From: Rhynchopus sp. YZ270_cl-10
Lineage: Eukaryota > Euglenozoa > Diplonemea > Diplonemida > Diplonemidae
Direction: 5' to 3'
Length of the DNA: 64,000 bases
NCBI GenBank assembly: GCA_964035575.1
Contig: OZ037856.1
Coordinates: 744,001-808,000, forward strand
The notes under the pieces were generated by a model, which worked only from the letters and a program-made list of their open reading frames with translations, had not been told where the DNA came from and did no database searches. The position numbers and the translations under genes are program-made. The first letter of the stretch is position 1. Each line of letters begins with the position of its first letter. Of the stretch, positions 9,044 to 21,100 are shown one piece after another.

Positions 9044-9601
9044 CTAGCCTCTCCTGGTGAGAATCCCTTTGGGTGGTTCCTCGAGTGTGCCGGTCTGTCC
9101 GTGGACGGCGGTAGTAAGAACAGCGTTTGCTTCGGAGGAGCCGAACTGGCGTTCGAGGTACTTTGCGAGCTTCCAGGTGTAGATGAGCCAACACATCACC
9201 AGGCCGAGGCCGAAGGAGACTGTGGTGAGGAGGACAGAGACTCCCTGCAAGACGTGCATCCAGCCGTACTTCCACAGCACCCAGAACTCCATCAGCCAGC
9301 ACGGAAAGTCGCGCACAAGGAAGATCGTGTACACCCCCGCCATAATCCTGTTCCGCCTGCTCGACGCCAGCATCTGATGGTAGTACCGGTACGGCCAGAA
9401 CATCAGCACACTGCCAATGAACACATACAACACCGACCCAATAATGTTCACCACAACATGCCCTACCACAAGACTCTCGCCCAAAAGCGCACGCTCCCTG
9501 CTATAAAACCACCACCACGCCATGAACGAGATGAACACCTCCATGAAGTACCAGTACAGCAGAAACAGCGACGCACGCGGCGCGCGTATTAGCGGTGGCA
9601 T
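9044..9601 (-). CDS. Four-helix integral membrane protein, unknown (185 aa)
   Basis: Single-exon frame starting MPPLIRAPRASLF. Four strongly hydrophobic, aromatic-rich segments lie near residues 11-31, 42-70, 85-110 and 115-142. Short loops carry basic residues (SSRRNR) between the second and third, and a polar tail of about 40 residues follows. There is no cleavable signal; the first helix begins near the N-terminus. The Trp/Tyr-rich helices and size recall small multipass ER or vacuolar proteins such as the TLC/EBP or TMEM97 type, but I see no diagnostic motif and do not assign a family. Codon composition is GC-rich like the neighbouring genes, which supports a real gene. Confidence 0.75.
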   Translation of the reverse strand: MPPLIRAPRASLFLLYWYFMEVFISFMAWWWFYSRERALLGESLVVGHVVVNIIGSVLYVFIGSVLMFWPYRYYHQMLASSRRNRIMAGVYTIFLVRDFPCWLMEFWVLWKYGWMHVLQGVSVLLTTVSFGLGLVMCWLIYTWKLAKYLERQFGSSEANAVLTTAVHGQTGTLEEPPKGILTRRG

Positions 9602-10115
9602 ATTGGGAGTGAGGGAGGAGGAAAGGGGCTGTACAGATAGGTGTTACTTTGCGCAAATAGCCATTTAGTGTGGAGAGGGCAATGAATACTACTGAACGCA
9701 TTTGCTCGCGTTGACAGGAAAAAACTTTGGTCGGAGCCTTCATACGCTAAGGCTTCCAAAAAAAGGTTTTGGCAATCAAATGCAGCGTACCCGGAAGGAA
9801 GGTATTCATGAGGCTGCACGCAGATTTACATCCTTTACATACATTCAAGAAATCAGCACCAATAGGACAAAGAGAGGGGGGAAAGGAGGACTATCGGGGT
9901 ACGTTATACTCATGGGAGCAGGGAGGGATAGAACTGCTACGCAACCGCCTCGGGGGTGGGGGTTTGGGGGGAACCGACTTCTGTCTACGCCTTCACGAGG
10001 TCCACGATTCTGTGTGGTAGGTGGGGGGTGAGTGGAGAATTAGGACATATTCCGACCGAGACAATTACACCGCCTCCCCATCTCCCTCTCCCTCCCTCTC
10101 CCAACCCAAAAAGCA
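9602..10115. other. Intergenic, nothing recognised
   Basis: About 510 bp between the membrane protein start and the cytidylate kinase stop. Contains short G-rich runs and no repeat copy or RNA gene that I recognise. Confidence 0.6.
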
Positions 10116-11027
10116 TTAAGTTTCGATTGATGCATACTTTTGAATAGACTCCTCGAAGGTTAGTCCCGAGGTGTTCACGAGCACAGCGTCGTCCGCTTGC
10201 TTCAGAGGAGCAATTTCGCGTGTCATGTCCGCATGGTCGCGCTCCTTCAGATCAGCAAGAACCTGTGTAAATGGTGAAAAAGAGAATGCTTAAAAGATGA
10301 AAAAAGGGGGGTTGTATTGAAATACAAAGCCCGTTTGTGACAGTGTGTACCACGTGGTACCACTGTAGAAAAAGGTAGAGTAATGGACAACTCTCTGTCA
10401 AAGTGTTTGACAGGGTTGAACCATCATGGAATCAATGCGAAAGGCACAACATCCCCGATGAACCCTGTTTCCTCCCCACTTTCCCTCAGATTCGACGAGA
10501 CGTACCTTGGCGAACTCAGGGGTTTCACCCTTGCCGACCAGCTCATCGTAGCGCCTCTTGGCACGAACCTCTTCGTCGGCAGTGAGGAAGATCTTGACGT
10601 CTGCGTTGGGGAAGACGACAGTGCCGATGTCACGTCCTTCGAGGACAACGCCACCTGCGTCTCCAAGGCGGCGCTGGAGGCCCATGAGCCCGTCACGTAC
10701 TGCCTGGTTCTTCGACGTGCGCGAGGCTTGAATCGACACCTCCTCCTTCCTGATGTCCGTCGTCACCTCCTTCCCATCGCAGAACACATGGTTCACCCCG
10801 TCCTCAGTCATGCTGAAGCTAATCTCCACCTTCTCCACAATCTCCTTCAACCGCTCATCATCAGCCGGGTCAACCTTGTCTGCCAGCGAGCGCAGCGCAA
10901 TACAACGGTAGCACGCACCGGTGTCAACAAAGCCAAATCCAAGCCTGCGAGACACCTCCTTGCTCACACTGCTCTTCCCAGCCCCGACAGGGCCGTCAAT
11001 AGCAACAATCGCCTTTTTGCCGGACAT
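10116..11027 (-). CDS. cmk: Bacterial-type cytidylate kinase, two exons (222 aa)
   Basis: Phosphorylates CMP and dCMP with ATP. Exon 1 is 11027-10506 (174 codons) and exon 2 is 10262-10116 (48 codons plus stop), joined in phase 0 across a 243-nt intron with donor GTACGT and acceptor ACACAG. The P-loop GPVGAGKS lies at residues 12-19, the CMP-site motif DTGACYR at 35-41 and the family motif GRDIGTVVFP at 131-140. ADEEVRAKRRY, a lid-region segment, and ERDHADMTREIAPL in exon 2 also match bacterial Cmk. The 222-aa length fits the usual 220-230. Eukaryotes normally use the shorter, distinct UMP/CMP kinase, so this is either an acquired bacterial gene or a retained organellar one. I see no obvious targeting presequence. 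The intron shows it is nuclear and not bacterial contamination. Confidence 0.92.
10311..10350 (-). repeat. Composite-type repeat head inside the cytidylate kinase intron
   Basis: Sense strand has ACACTGTCACAAACGGGCTT followed by TGTATTTCAATACAACCCCC, about 55 nt before the ACACAG acceptor. It matches the heads at 3292-3330 and 3911-3946. A GGTACCACGTGGTACC palindrome sits just upstream in the sense direction. Confirms that this subfamily also resides in introns. Confidence 0.7.
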
Positions 11028-11239
11028 AATTATGCTTTTCTTTTGTCGTCACCTAATTTATCTTGTTCAATCAATTCAAAAAAAGAGAGAGAAAAAATGA
11101 ATGGAAATAGCGGGGGGAAGTGGGGTCCCTTTTAATGGAAAAATGGGGTGAAAAAACACAGAACAATTCTACACATAATCTATCTACATTTGGTATTTTT
11201 TTTACCCCATTTTTTGTTGTTTTAAATGCCACACATTTC

Positions 11240-12112
11240 TCAAAAAACGAATCTATTTGTGGCCTGGGTGTAGTGGGGCTGTGTGGTGTCTGGACAGGAG
11301 GTTGCACTGCTGCGTATAGAGCGTGAGCTGGCTGGGGGATATATTTGCGCTGTTGTTTGTGCACGGGCGGGACGTACAAAGGAACCACGGCGGGGGATGG
11401 GCACAGAGGAGCTGCTGCTGCTCCTACTCTCAGCCTCTCTGTAAAGAATCTCTCCCTCCACCTCAGGCACCCCACGAAGGCCCGTGCCGGCACCCTGCTT
11501 CTTCCGCAGCTCTGTCAAGCTTGTCGTAGGCAGCCCCGAGCTATCCGATAAAATGCTCAAATCCACAGTACGCTGTGAACTGCTTCGCACCTGTGTTGCC
11601 ACCGGCGTTGCTGGTCCTTGCCGTTGGGTGGGCTTTACGGGGGTGGCGCCAAACAGAGGCTGTGCAGTCTGCTGGATAGTCGGAGTGGTGGTTTGGACAG
11701 GTGGGGGTAAAAATTGTTTTGCGGTGTTGTTGTGTATCGTGGCGGCAATCTCATCAAGCTTTCTGTGGTGTGCGGCAACAGCTGCTTCAAGATGTAAGAT
11801 ACGCTCGTCTGGCTCGTCGGGTTGTCTGTGGATGATCGGTGATGTCGCCATCTCGACCGCAGCTTCCACAGCATCAATCCGTTCCGACACACATGTGATG
11901 TCAGAGTTCAGACGTGTTCCATAACCACTCAGCTGGTTTTCATACAAACCCAGACGTTTTTTGACTACCGACACCTCCTCCGACAACTTCACAACAAACC
12001 CAACCAGTTGTCGGATCGAATGCTCAAAGGTGTTCCCCATCCCAAGCAGCGGGCCCGCTTGCTTGAGCGCATTCTCTGCTGCCGCAAGTGCCGCAAGCTC
12101 GTTGCCTTCCAT
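11240..12112 (-). CDS. Coiled-coil / low-complexity protein, unknown (290 aa)
   Basis: I place the start at the Met of MEGNELAALAAAENALKQ (12112). The frame is open to 12166, but those extra 18 residues look like 5' leader, and a pyrimidine-rich stretch ending GCACAG directly precedes the chosen ATG, so a 5'-UTR intron is possible. Residues 1-130 are Ala/Glu/Leu-rich with heptad-like spacing and probably form a coiled coil. The middle (about 130-190) is Pro/Thr/Gln-rich and the C-terminal third is Ser/Arg-rich with a run of six Ser, both likely disordered. No domain recognised. A structural or cytoskeletal role is plausible but unproven. Confidence 0.7.
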   Translation of the reverse strand: MEGNELAALAAAENALKQAGPLLGMGNTFEHSIRQLVGFVVKLSEEVSVVKKRLGLYENQLSGYGTRLNSDITCVSERIDAVEAAVEMATSPIIHRQPDEPDERILHLEAAVAAHHRKLDEIAATIHNNTAKQFLPPPVQTTTPTIQQTAQPLFGATPVKPTQRQGPATPVATQVRSSSQRTVDLSILSDSSGLPTTSLTELRKKQGAGTGLRGVPEVEGEILYREAESRSSSSSSVPIPRRGSFVRPARAQTTAQIYPPASSRSIRSSATSCPDTTQPHYTQATNRFVF

Positions 12113-13010
12113 CTGTGCAGAGCTGGAAATACTAAAACAATCAACGAACGTAACCCCACTCCACAAGGGGAAGGGAGTCTTTCGTTTGTCTCCACAAGCT
12201 GTTGTGTGTTTTGCTTTCTTTCACCTGAAGTATAGTGTGTGTATGTGTGGGCGTGATTTAAGGTGTTTTGTGTCTTAAACAGTAGAGAGGACGACGTGGG
12301 ACCTGAATCGCACAAACGGGCGTTATGGGCTGAAGTGAACGTCCAGAAATGGGTGAGAAGGGAAATATTTCGTTTTTGTTTCTGTCTCTGCCATTTCGTC
12401 ATTTTGCTCCTTTTTTGTTGTTGTTTTGTTTTTTTGCGTTTTTTTTTTTTTCCTAGTTTAAAGTCTACAAAAATAAAAATAAAATGGAAATGAAATAAAG
12501 TGGGATGGAAATCGCGAGTTTGAAGATAAATTGACCAAATGCGACATGCCACTCACTGTACTTCACCCAAAACCCCCCCACCCCGAACAGAACGTTTTCG
12601 TTTGAGAAATAAAAATAAGTTACGACACAACGATGCGGTTTTGATATGCAGTTCTGTTCTATTCGTTGTCGTTGTCGTTGTTGCTTTTTGTCTTTTTTCT
12701 TTTTTCTTTTTTTTTTTGTTGAAAAATCTTATTGTACGTGACCGTTGACTCCAGCCAATTCACCTCTGTTTCGAAGTGTGTCGTCTATTCTCGTCTGGAT
12801 AGAATCCTTTTCACTGTTGATTCATTGCTACTTCATTGCTGCTGTCGCTTTTTTTTTTTCTCAGTAATGCAATGCAGTTTGTGACTTTTGCCAGGGAGTC
12901 AGTTCTCTCTTAATCGATTATTTAGCTGTTGCTTTTTCTTCTTTTTTTTGCTTTTTTTTTTGTTTGAGATTCCAAGAAAGAGGGTAAGTAATCAAAAATA
13001 TTCATCAAGA
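12113..13010. other. Intergenic, T-rich, no gene seen
   Basis: About 900 bp with long T and G/T runs (for example 12412-12450 and 12661-12720). No coding frame or repeat copy that I can support. Confidence 0.6.
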
Positions 13011-13569
13011 CTACTGTTGCATTGCTTCAACCTTCTGTCGCATTGTCAGCTGCATAACTTCTAATTGCTGTCTTTTGGTGTTGACCGCCTTCTCGATATC
13101 GTTCATTGTGTTGGTCAGGTTCTGCATTTTACGATCCATGAAGTCCTTGCCCTTTGTCGTGCTCATCTTAATGTAGTAACCAGCGCCAACCTGTCAAAAG
13201 AAAAGAAACAAATACGACGCAATGTACGTCACCACACCGTGTTTAAAATATGGCGGGATAATAGGTCCCTTTTATGGTTCTAGGATCACTGTAAAAAAAG
13301 AAGGTCGCAAAACATACCTCAATTATCGCCTCATTCGACTTCTTCAGTTGTCCAGGGACGTACAGACTTTTTGTCAAAGGCACCAACATCTTCTCTCCTT
13401 CTTTGCATTCTTCGAGACTCTCCAACACAACTTTGCTTCCGTGATACCGATCACGTCCCACTCTGAGTGCAGAGAAATGCTGTGTCAACTGTTTCACTTC
13501 GTCCTCCACCACCTGCGAGTACTGTTTCAACTCCTGTAGCGACAGGTCCGTCACGTTAACACCTGCCAT
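13011..13569 (-). CDS. PFDN5: Prefoldin subunit 5, two exons (143 aa)
   Basis: Alpha-class subunit of the hexameric prefoldin chaperone, which passes unfolded actin and tubulin to the CCT chaperonin in the cytosol. Exon 1 is 13569-13318 (84 codons) and exon 2 is 13190-13011 (59 codons plus stop). The 127-nt intron has donor GTATGT and acceptor GACAG, phase 0. Two long helices flank a hairpin region containing the characteristic MLVPLTKSLYVPGQL (61-75) and, across the splice junction, IIEVGAGYYIKMS, equivalent to the VDVGTGYYVEK of PFDN5 proteins. The second helix is continuous to the C-terminus (QQLEVMQLTMRQKVEAMQQ). Length is close to the usual 150. The unspliced frame would read into a meaningless tail, so the intron is well supported. 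This intron lacks the hairpin repeat. Confidence 0.93.
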
Positions 13570-15119
13570 CTTTCTTTTTCAAATACCTGGGAAGTGATGT
13601 AAATAAGTAAATGGGTGCGGGAGGGGTGAGGGTGTGCTGTTGATTGGAGTAGGGAGAGCGATATTGTGGGAAACCGCTCTTCTTAAAAAGATATGTTGGT
13701 GAAGTGTAGCTGCCATTCAGGCAGTCTTCCCTATGCAGAAAACACTCTCAAGAGAAGGCTTCCTATATCTTGCCTTCTGGTTCGTTGCAACTACCAGCGT
13801 CACTGGTACGGCGTGCTCCATGACACTCCCACAACCAAGATCCTAATACTTCAAGAAGGTCTAGTAATCTCGAACTCATTGAGTGGTCGTTTATAGATAA
13901 CTGCCTCATGTGAATTCCTGTCGGGTGCACCCGGAGGTAAAGGGAAATAAAGGAGATATGCACATTGAAGACATGTTCGAAATATATTGTTGATAAGTTC
14001 TAGACATATTCTACATCAGCTCTCGAAGTAGTGTCAGACAGATCGGGTTCTTCTTTTCATCAAGTACACCCCCCAGAACATTTGTTTGAAATGTTGTTAT
14101 TCAGGCACAAAGACAGACAGTACACCTCTACGTAAATAAGGATGTAGCAGGCAGAATCCTGGCCTCACAGAGACAAAGACTAACGTATGACAGCACACTA
14201 GGGTTCCCAACACATTTCGTTAAACAGCGCATCACTATCTCTCTCAATCTGCTCAGAACACTTGCACTCAAAACATACGTCTCTCGTCTCGGACATTCTA
14301 TAACAGCTTCGGAAACATTGTCTCGCAGGACAACTTTTCTCTCGTCAACGTAAAAATATAATATCATCAAAGTTCCCCCTAAACATCAGTTCAGGTCAAC
14401 AGGTTAGCGACAAATCTCAGGTTCTGTTTCAACACAACCTTGTGTAATAGCAGTAGGTTCGCAAGTTTTCATAAAACTCATTCATATCAAATGCAGCCAC
14501 ATTTAGTTTTGCGAATCCTAAACACTTTCTGCTGGCTCGTGTGGTTGATGAGCGAGATCTTCTGGCAGAAAACGGACGCGATCGTCAAGGATCTTAAACT
14601 AGTTAAAACATCAGACTGGTCACAGAACACCACGTTGTGCATGGTTTTTGGCTTGTTTTTACCCACAAAAGGGCCTCTACATGGTTCTAACATCCCAGAA
14701 TCGCGTTTCTCAGCCCACATGGCCAGGTATGGGCCCAAAAAACCACCCAAAAAGGCGAAAATCCCGGTTTTTGGTGAAAATCGCCTGTTTTGCCTGTAGA
14801 ATCCTTAAGTAACTCACGTTTCCTCAGGCAAAATACACGTAAACTCGCGACACGAAATTAGGAATTAGTAACAAATCTCTCAGCGATCTGATTTAGTAAT
14901 AACTGGATTTTTGGCCCAATCTTTCCAATGACGAAAAAATCTTACACTTTGGCGTATTTTCGCGAAATGGTCATTTTTGGAGTATCCCCCCCTGGGGGGT
15001 AAGCCTAGGGGTAAGCCTAGGCGGGAGGGTAACCCGGGGGGTAAGTGGGGGGGCAGCAACAGTAAAAACCTAAACACCAGTGTTTAGGAACTTATTCTGA
15101 ACATAGGTTTCTATTCCAT
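13570..15119. other. Intergenic between prefoldin gene and the satellite array
   Basis: About 1.55 kb with no gene I can support. Two open frames of 80 and 119 codons (14128-14370 minus, 14440-14799 plus) show no family resemblance. Near 14987-15050 there is a G-rich patch with the 13-bp direct repeat GGGTAAGCCTAGG present twice. Confidence 0.55.
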
Positions 15120-18100
15120 ACAAACGGATTCATTCTAACTCGTCCGATGTAACTTTTGCTTTGCAACGTTTGCGTTCCAACGCAAGCGTTCAAACTCTTC
15201 CGTTGTAACGCATGCGTTGTAACGCGTCCGTTCTAACGCATCCGTTGTAACGCATCCGTTGTAACGAGTCCGTTGGAACGCATCCGTTGTAACGCATCCG
15301 TTGGAACGCGTGCGTTGTAACGAGTCCGTTCTAACGCATCCGTTCTCACGCATCCGTTGTAACGCGTCCGTTGTAACGCGTCCGTTCTAACGCGTCCGTT
15401 GTAACGCGTCCGTTGTAACGCATCCGTTGTAACGCATCCGTTCTAACGCATCCGTTGTAACGCGTCCGTTGTAACGCATCCGTTGTAACGCATCCGTTCT
15501 AACGCATCCGTTGTAACGCATCCGTTGTAACGCGTCCGATGGAACGCATCCGTTGTAACGCGTCCGTTGTAACGCGTCCGATGGAACGCATCCGTTGTAA
15601 CGCATCCGTTGTAACGAGTCCGTTGTAACGCATCCGTTGTAACGCGTCCGTTGTAACGCATCCGTTGTAACGCATCCGTTGTAACGCATGCGCTGTATCG
15701 CGTGCGTTGTAACGCGTCCGTTCTAACGCGTCCGTTGTAACGCGTGCGTTGTAACGCGTCCGTTCTAACGCGTCCGTTGTAACGCGTGCGTTGGAACGCA
15801 TCCGTTGTAACGCATCCGTTGGAACGCGTGCGTTGTAACGCGTCCGTTCTAACGCATCCGTTCTCACGCATCCGTTGTAACGCGTCCGTTGTAACGCGTG
15901 CGTTGTAACGCGTCCGTTCTAACGCGTCCGTTGTAACGCGTGCGTTGTAACGCATCCGTTGTAACGCATCCGTTGTAACGCATCCGTTCTAACGCGTCCG
16001 TTGTAAGGCATCCGTTGTAACGAGTCCGTTGTAACGCGTCCGTTGTAACGCATCCGTTGGAACGCGTGCGTTGTAACGCGTCCGTTCTAACGCATCCGTT
16101 CTCACGCATCCGTTGTAACGCGTCCGTTGTAACGCGTCCGTTGTAACGCATCCGTTGGAACGCGTGCGTTGTAACGCGTCCGTTCTAACGCGTCCGTTGT
16201 AACGCATCCGTTGTAACGCATCCGTTGTAACGCATCCGTTGTAACGCATCCGTTCTAACGCATCCGTTCTAACGCATCCGTTGTAACGCGTCCGTTGTAA
16301 CGCGTCCGTTGTAACGCATCCGTTGTAACGCATCCGTTGTAACGCGTCCGTTGTAACGCGTGCGTTGTAACGCATCCGTTGTAACGCATCCGTTGTAACG
16401 CGTGCGTTGTAACGCATCCGTTGTAACGCATCCGTTGTAACGCATCCGTTCTAACGCATCCGTTGGAACGAGTCCGTTCTAACGCGTCCGTTGTAACGCG
16501 TCCGTTGTAACGCGTGCGTTGTAACGCGTCCGTTCTAACGCGTCCGTTGTAACGCGTGCGTTGTAACGCATCCGTTCTAACGCGTCCGTTGTAACGCATC
16601 CGTTGTAACGCGTGCGTTGTAACGCATCCGTTGTAACGCATCCGTTGTAACGCGTGCGTTGTAACGCATCCGTTCTAACGCGTCCGTTGTAACGCATCCG
16701 TTGTAACGCATCCGTTGTAACGCGTGCGTTGTAACGCATCCGTTGTAACGCGTCCGTTGTAACGCATCCGTTGTAACGCGTCCGTTGTAACGCATCCGTT
16801 GTAACGCATCCGTTGTAACGCGTGCGTTGTAACGCATCCGTTGTAACGCATCCGTTCTAACGCATCCGTTGTAACGCATCCGTTCTAACGCATCCGTTGT
16901 AACGCATCCGTTGTAACGCGTCCGTTGTAACGCATCCGTTGTAACGCGTCCGTTGTAACGCGTCCGATGGAACGCATCCGTTGTAACGCGTCCGTTGTAA
17001 CGCATCCGTTGTAACGCGTCCGTTGTAACGCATCCGTTGTAACGCATCCGTTGTAACGCATCCGTTCTAACGCGTCCGTTGTAACGCATCCGTTGTCACG
17101 CATCCGTTGGAATGCATCCGTTGTAACGCGTCCGTTGTAACGCATCCGTTGGAATGCATCCGTTGTAACGCGTCCGTTGTAACGCATCCGTTGTAACGCA
17201 TCCGTTGTAACGCATGCGCTGTATCGCGTGCGTTGTAACGCGTCCGTTGTAACGCGTGCGTTGTAACGCATCCGTTGTAACGCATCCGTTCTAACGCGTC
17301 CGTTGGAACGCATCCGTTGTAACGAGTCCGTTGTAACGAGTCCGTTGTAAGGCATCCGTTGTAACGCATCCGTTCTAACGCGTCCGTTGGAACGCATCCG
17401 TTGTAACGAGTCCGTTGTAACGCATCCGTTGTAACGCATCCGTTCTAACGCATCCGTTGTAACGCATCCGTTCTAACGCATCCGTTGTAACGCATCCGTT
17501 GTAACGCGTGCGTTGTAACGCATCCGTTGTAACGCATCCGTTCTAACGCATCCGTTGTAACGCATCCGTTCTAACGCATCCGTTGTAACGCATCCGTTCT
17601 AACGCATCCGTTGTAACGCATCCGTTCTAACGCGTCCGTTGTAACGCATCCGTTGTAACGCATCCGTTGTAACGCATCCGTTCTAACGCATCCGTTGTAA
17701 CGCGTCCGTTGTAACGCGTCCGTTGTAACGCATCCGTTGTAACGCATCCGTTGTAACGCATCCGTTGTAACGCGTCCGTTGTAACGCGTGCGTTGTAACG
17801 CATCCGTTGTAACGCATCCGTTCTAACGCGTCCGTTGTAACGCATCCGTTGTAACGCGTCCGTTGTAACGCATCCGTTGTAACGCATCCGTTGTAACGCG
17901 TGCGTTGTAACGCATCCGTTGTAACGCATCCGTTCTAACGCATCCGTTGTAACGCATCCGTTCTAACGCATCCGTTGTAACGCATCCGTTCTAACGCATC
18001 CGTTGTAACGCGTCCGTTGTAACGCGTCCGTTGTAACGCGTCCGATGGAACGCATCCGTTGTAACGCATCCGTTCTAACGCATCCGTTGTAACGCATCCG

Positions 18101-21100
18101 TTGTAACGCGTCCGATGGAACGCATCCGTTGTAACGCGTGCGTGGGAACGCATCCGTTGTAACGCGTCCGTTGTAACGCATCCGTTGTAACGCGTCCGTT
18201 GTAACGCATCCGTTGTAACGCATCCGTTGTAACGCGTGCGTTGTAACGCATCCGTTGTAACGCATCCGTTCTAACGCATCCGTTGTAACGCATCCGTTCT
18301 AACGCATCCGTTGTAACGCATCCGTTGTAACGCGTCCGTTGTAACGCATCCGTTGTAACGCGTCCGTTGTAACGCGTCCGATGGAACGCATCCGTTGTAA
18401 CGCGTCCGTTGTAACGCATCCGTTGTAACGCGTCCGTTGTAACGCATCCGTTGTAACGCATCCGTTGTAACGCATCCGTTCTAACGTGTCCGTTGTAACG
18501 CATCCGTTGTCACGCATCCGTTGGAATGCATCCGTTGTAACGCGTCCGTTGTAACGCATCCGTTGTAACGCATCCGTTGTAACGCATGCGCTGTATCGCG
18601 TGCGTTGTAACGCGTCCGTTCTAACGCGTCCGTTGTAACGCATCCGTTGTAACGCATCCGTTCTAACGCGTCCGTTGGAACGCATCCGTTGTAACGAGTC
18701 CGTTGTAACGAGTCCGTTGTAAGGCATCCGTTGTAACGCATCCGTTCTAACGCGTCCGTTGGAACGCATCCGTTGTAACGAGTCCGTTGTAACGAGTCCG
18801 TTGTAACGCATCCGTTGTAACGCGTCCGTTGTAACGCATCCGTTGTAACGCATCCGTTGTAACGCATGCGCTGTATCGCGTGCGTTGTAACGCGTCCGTT
18901 CTAACGCGTCCGTTGTAACGCGTGCGTTGTAACGCGTCCGTTCTAACGCGTCCGTTGTAACGCGTGCGTTGTAACGCATCCGTTGTAACGCATCCGTTGT
19001 AACGCATCCGTTCTAACGCGTCCGTTGTAACGCATCCGTTGTAACGAGTCCGTTGGAACGCATCCGTTGTAACGCATCCGTTGGAACGCGTGCGTTGTAA
19101 CGCGTCCGTTCTAACGCATCCGTTCTCACGCATCCGTTGTAACGCGTCCGTTGTAACGCGTGCGTTGTAACGCATCCGTTGTAACGCATCCGTTGTAACG
19201 CGTCCGTTGTAACGCGTGCGTTGTAACGCATCCGTTGTAACGCGTCCGTTGTAACGCGTGCGTTGTAACGCGTCCGTTCTAACGCATCCGTTCTCACGCA
19301 TCCGTTGTAACGCGTCCGTTGTAACGCGTGCGTTGTAACGCATCCGTTGTAACGCATCCGTTGTAACGCGTCCGTTGTAAGGCATCCGTTGTAACGAGTC
19401 CGTTGTAACGCGTCCGTTGTAACGCATCCGTTGGAACGCGTGCGTTGTAACGCGTCCGTTCTAACGCATCCGTTCTCACGCATCCGTTGTAACGCGTCCG
19501 TTGTAACGCATCCGTTGGAACGCGTGCGTTGTAACGCGTCCGTTCTAACGCGTCCGTTGTAACGCATCCGTTGTAACGCATCCGTTGTAACGCATCCGTT
19601 CTAACGCATCCGTTGTAACGCATCCGTTGTAACGCGTCCGATGGAACGCATCCGTTGTGACGCGTCCGTTGTAACGCGTGCGTTGTAACGCATGCGTTGT
19701 AACGCCTCCGTTGTAACGCATCCGTTGTAACGCGTCCGTTGTAACGCATCCGTTGTAACGCATCCGTTCTAACGCATCCGTTGTAACGCATCCGTTCTAA
19801 CGCATCCGTTGTAACGCATCCGTTGTAACGCGTCCGATGGAACGCATCCGTTGTGAGGCGTCCGTTGTAACGCGTGCGTTGTAACGCATCCGTTGTAACG
19901 CATGCGTTGTAACGCCTCCGTTGTAACGCATCCGTTGTAACGCGTGCGTGGGAACGCATCCGTTGTAACGCGTCCGTTGTAACGAGTCCGTTGTAACGCA
20001 TCCGTTGTAACGCGTGCGTTGGAACGCATCCGTTGTAACGCGTCCGTTGTAACGAGTCCGTTGTAACGCATCCGTTGTAACGCGTGCGTTGTAACGCATC
20101 CGTTGTAACGCATCCGTTGTAACGCATCCGTTCTAACGCGTCCGTTGTAACGCGTGCGTTGTAACGCATCCGTTGTAACGCATCCGTTGTAACGCATCCG
20201 TTCTAACGCGTCCGTTGTAACGCATCCGTTGTAACGAGTCCGTTGGAACGCATCCGTTGTAACGCATCCGTTGGAACGCGTGCGTTGTAACGAGTCCGTT
20301 CTAACGCATCCGTTCTCACGCATCCGTTGTAACGCGTCCGTTGTAACGCGTCCGTTCTAACGCGTCCGTTGTAACGCGTCCGTTGTAACGCATCCGTTGT
20401 AACGCATCCGTTCTAACGCATCCGTTGTAACGCGTCCGTTGTAACGCATCCGTTGTAACGCATCCGTTCTAACGCATCCGTTGTAACGCATCCGTTGTAA
20501 CGCGTCCGATGGAACGCATCCGTTGTAACGCGTCCGTTGTAACGCGTCCGATGGAACGCATCCGTTGTAACGCATCCGTTGTAACGAGTCCGTTGTAACG
20601 CATCCGTTGTAACGCGTCCGTTGTAACGCATCCGTTGTAACGCATCCGTTGTAACGCATGCGCTGTATCGCGTGCGTTGTAACGCGTCCGTTCTAACGCG
20701 TCCGTTGTAACGCGTGCGTTGTAACGCGTCCGTTCTAACGCATCCGTTCTCACGCATCCGTTGTAACGCGTCCGTTGTAACGCGTCCGTTGTAACGCATC
20801 CGTTGGAACGCGTGCGTTGTAACGCGTCCGTTCTAACGCGTCCGTTGTAACGCATCCGTTGTAACGCATCCGTTGTAACGCATCCGTTGTAACGCATCCG
20901 TTCTAACGCATCCGTTGTAACGCGTCCGTTGTAACGCGTCCGTTGTAACGCATCCGTTGTAACGCATCCGTTGTAACGCATCCGTTGTAACGCGTCCGTT
21001 GTAACGCGTGCGTTGTAACGCATCCGTTGTAACGCATCCGTTGTAACGCGTGCGTTGTAACGCATCCGTTGTAACGCATCCGTTGTAACGCATCCGTTCT

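Noticed and set aside
14440-14799. 119-codon plus-strand frame near the array
   Set aside because: No domain or homologue recognised, composition like the surrounding non-coding DNA.
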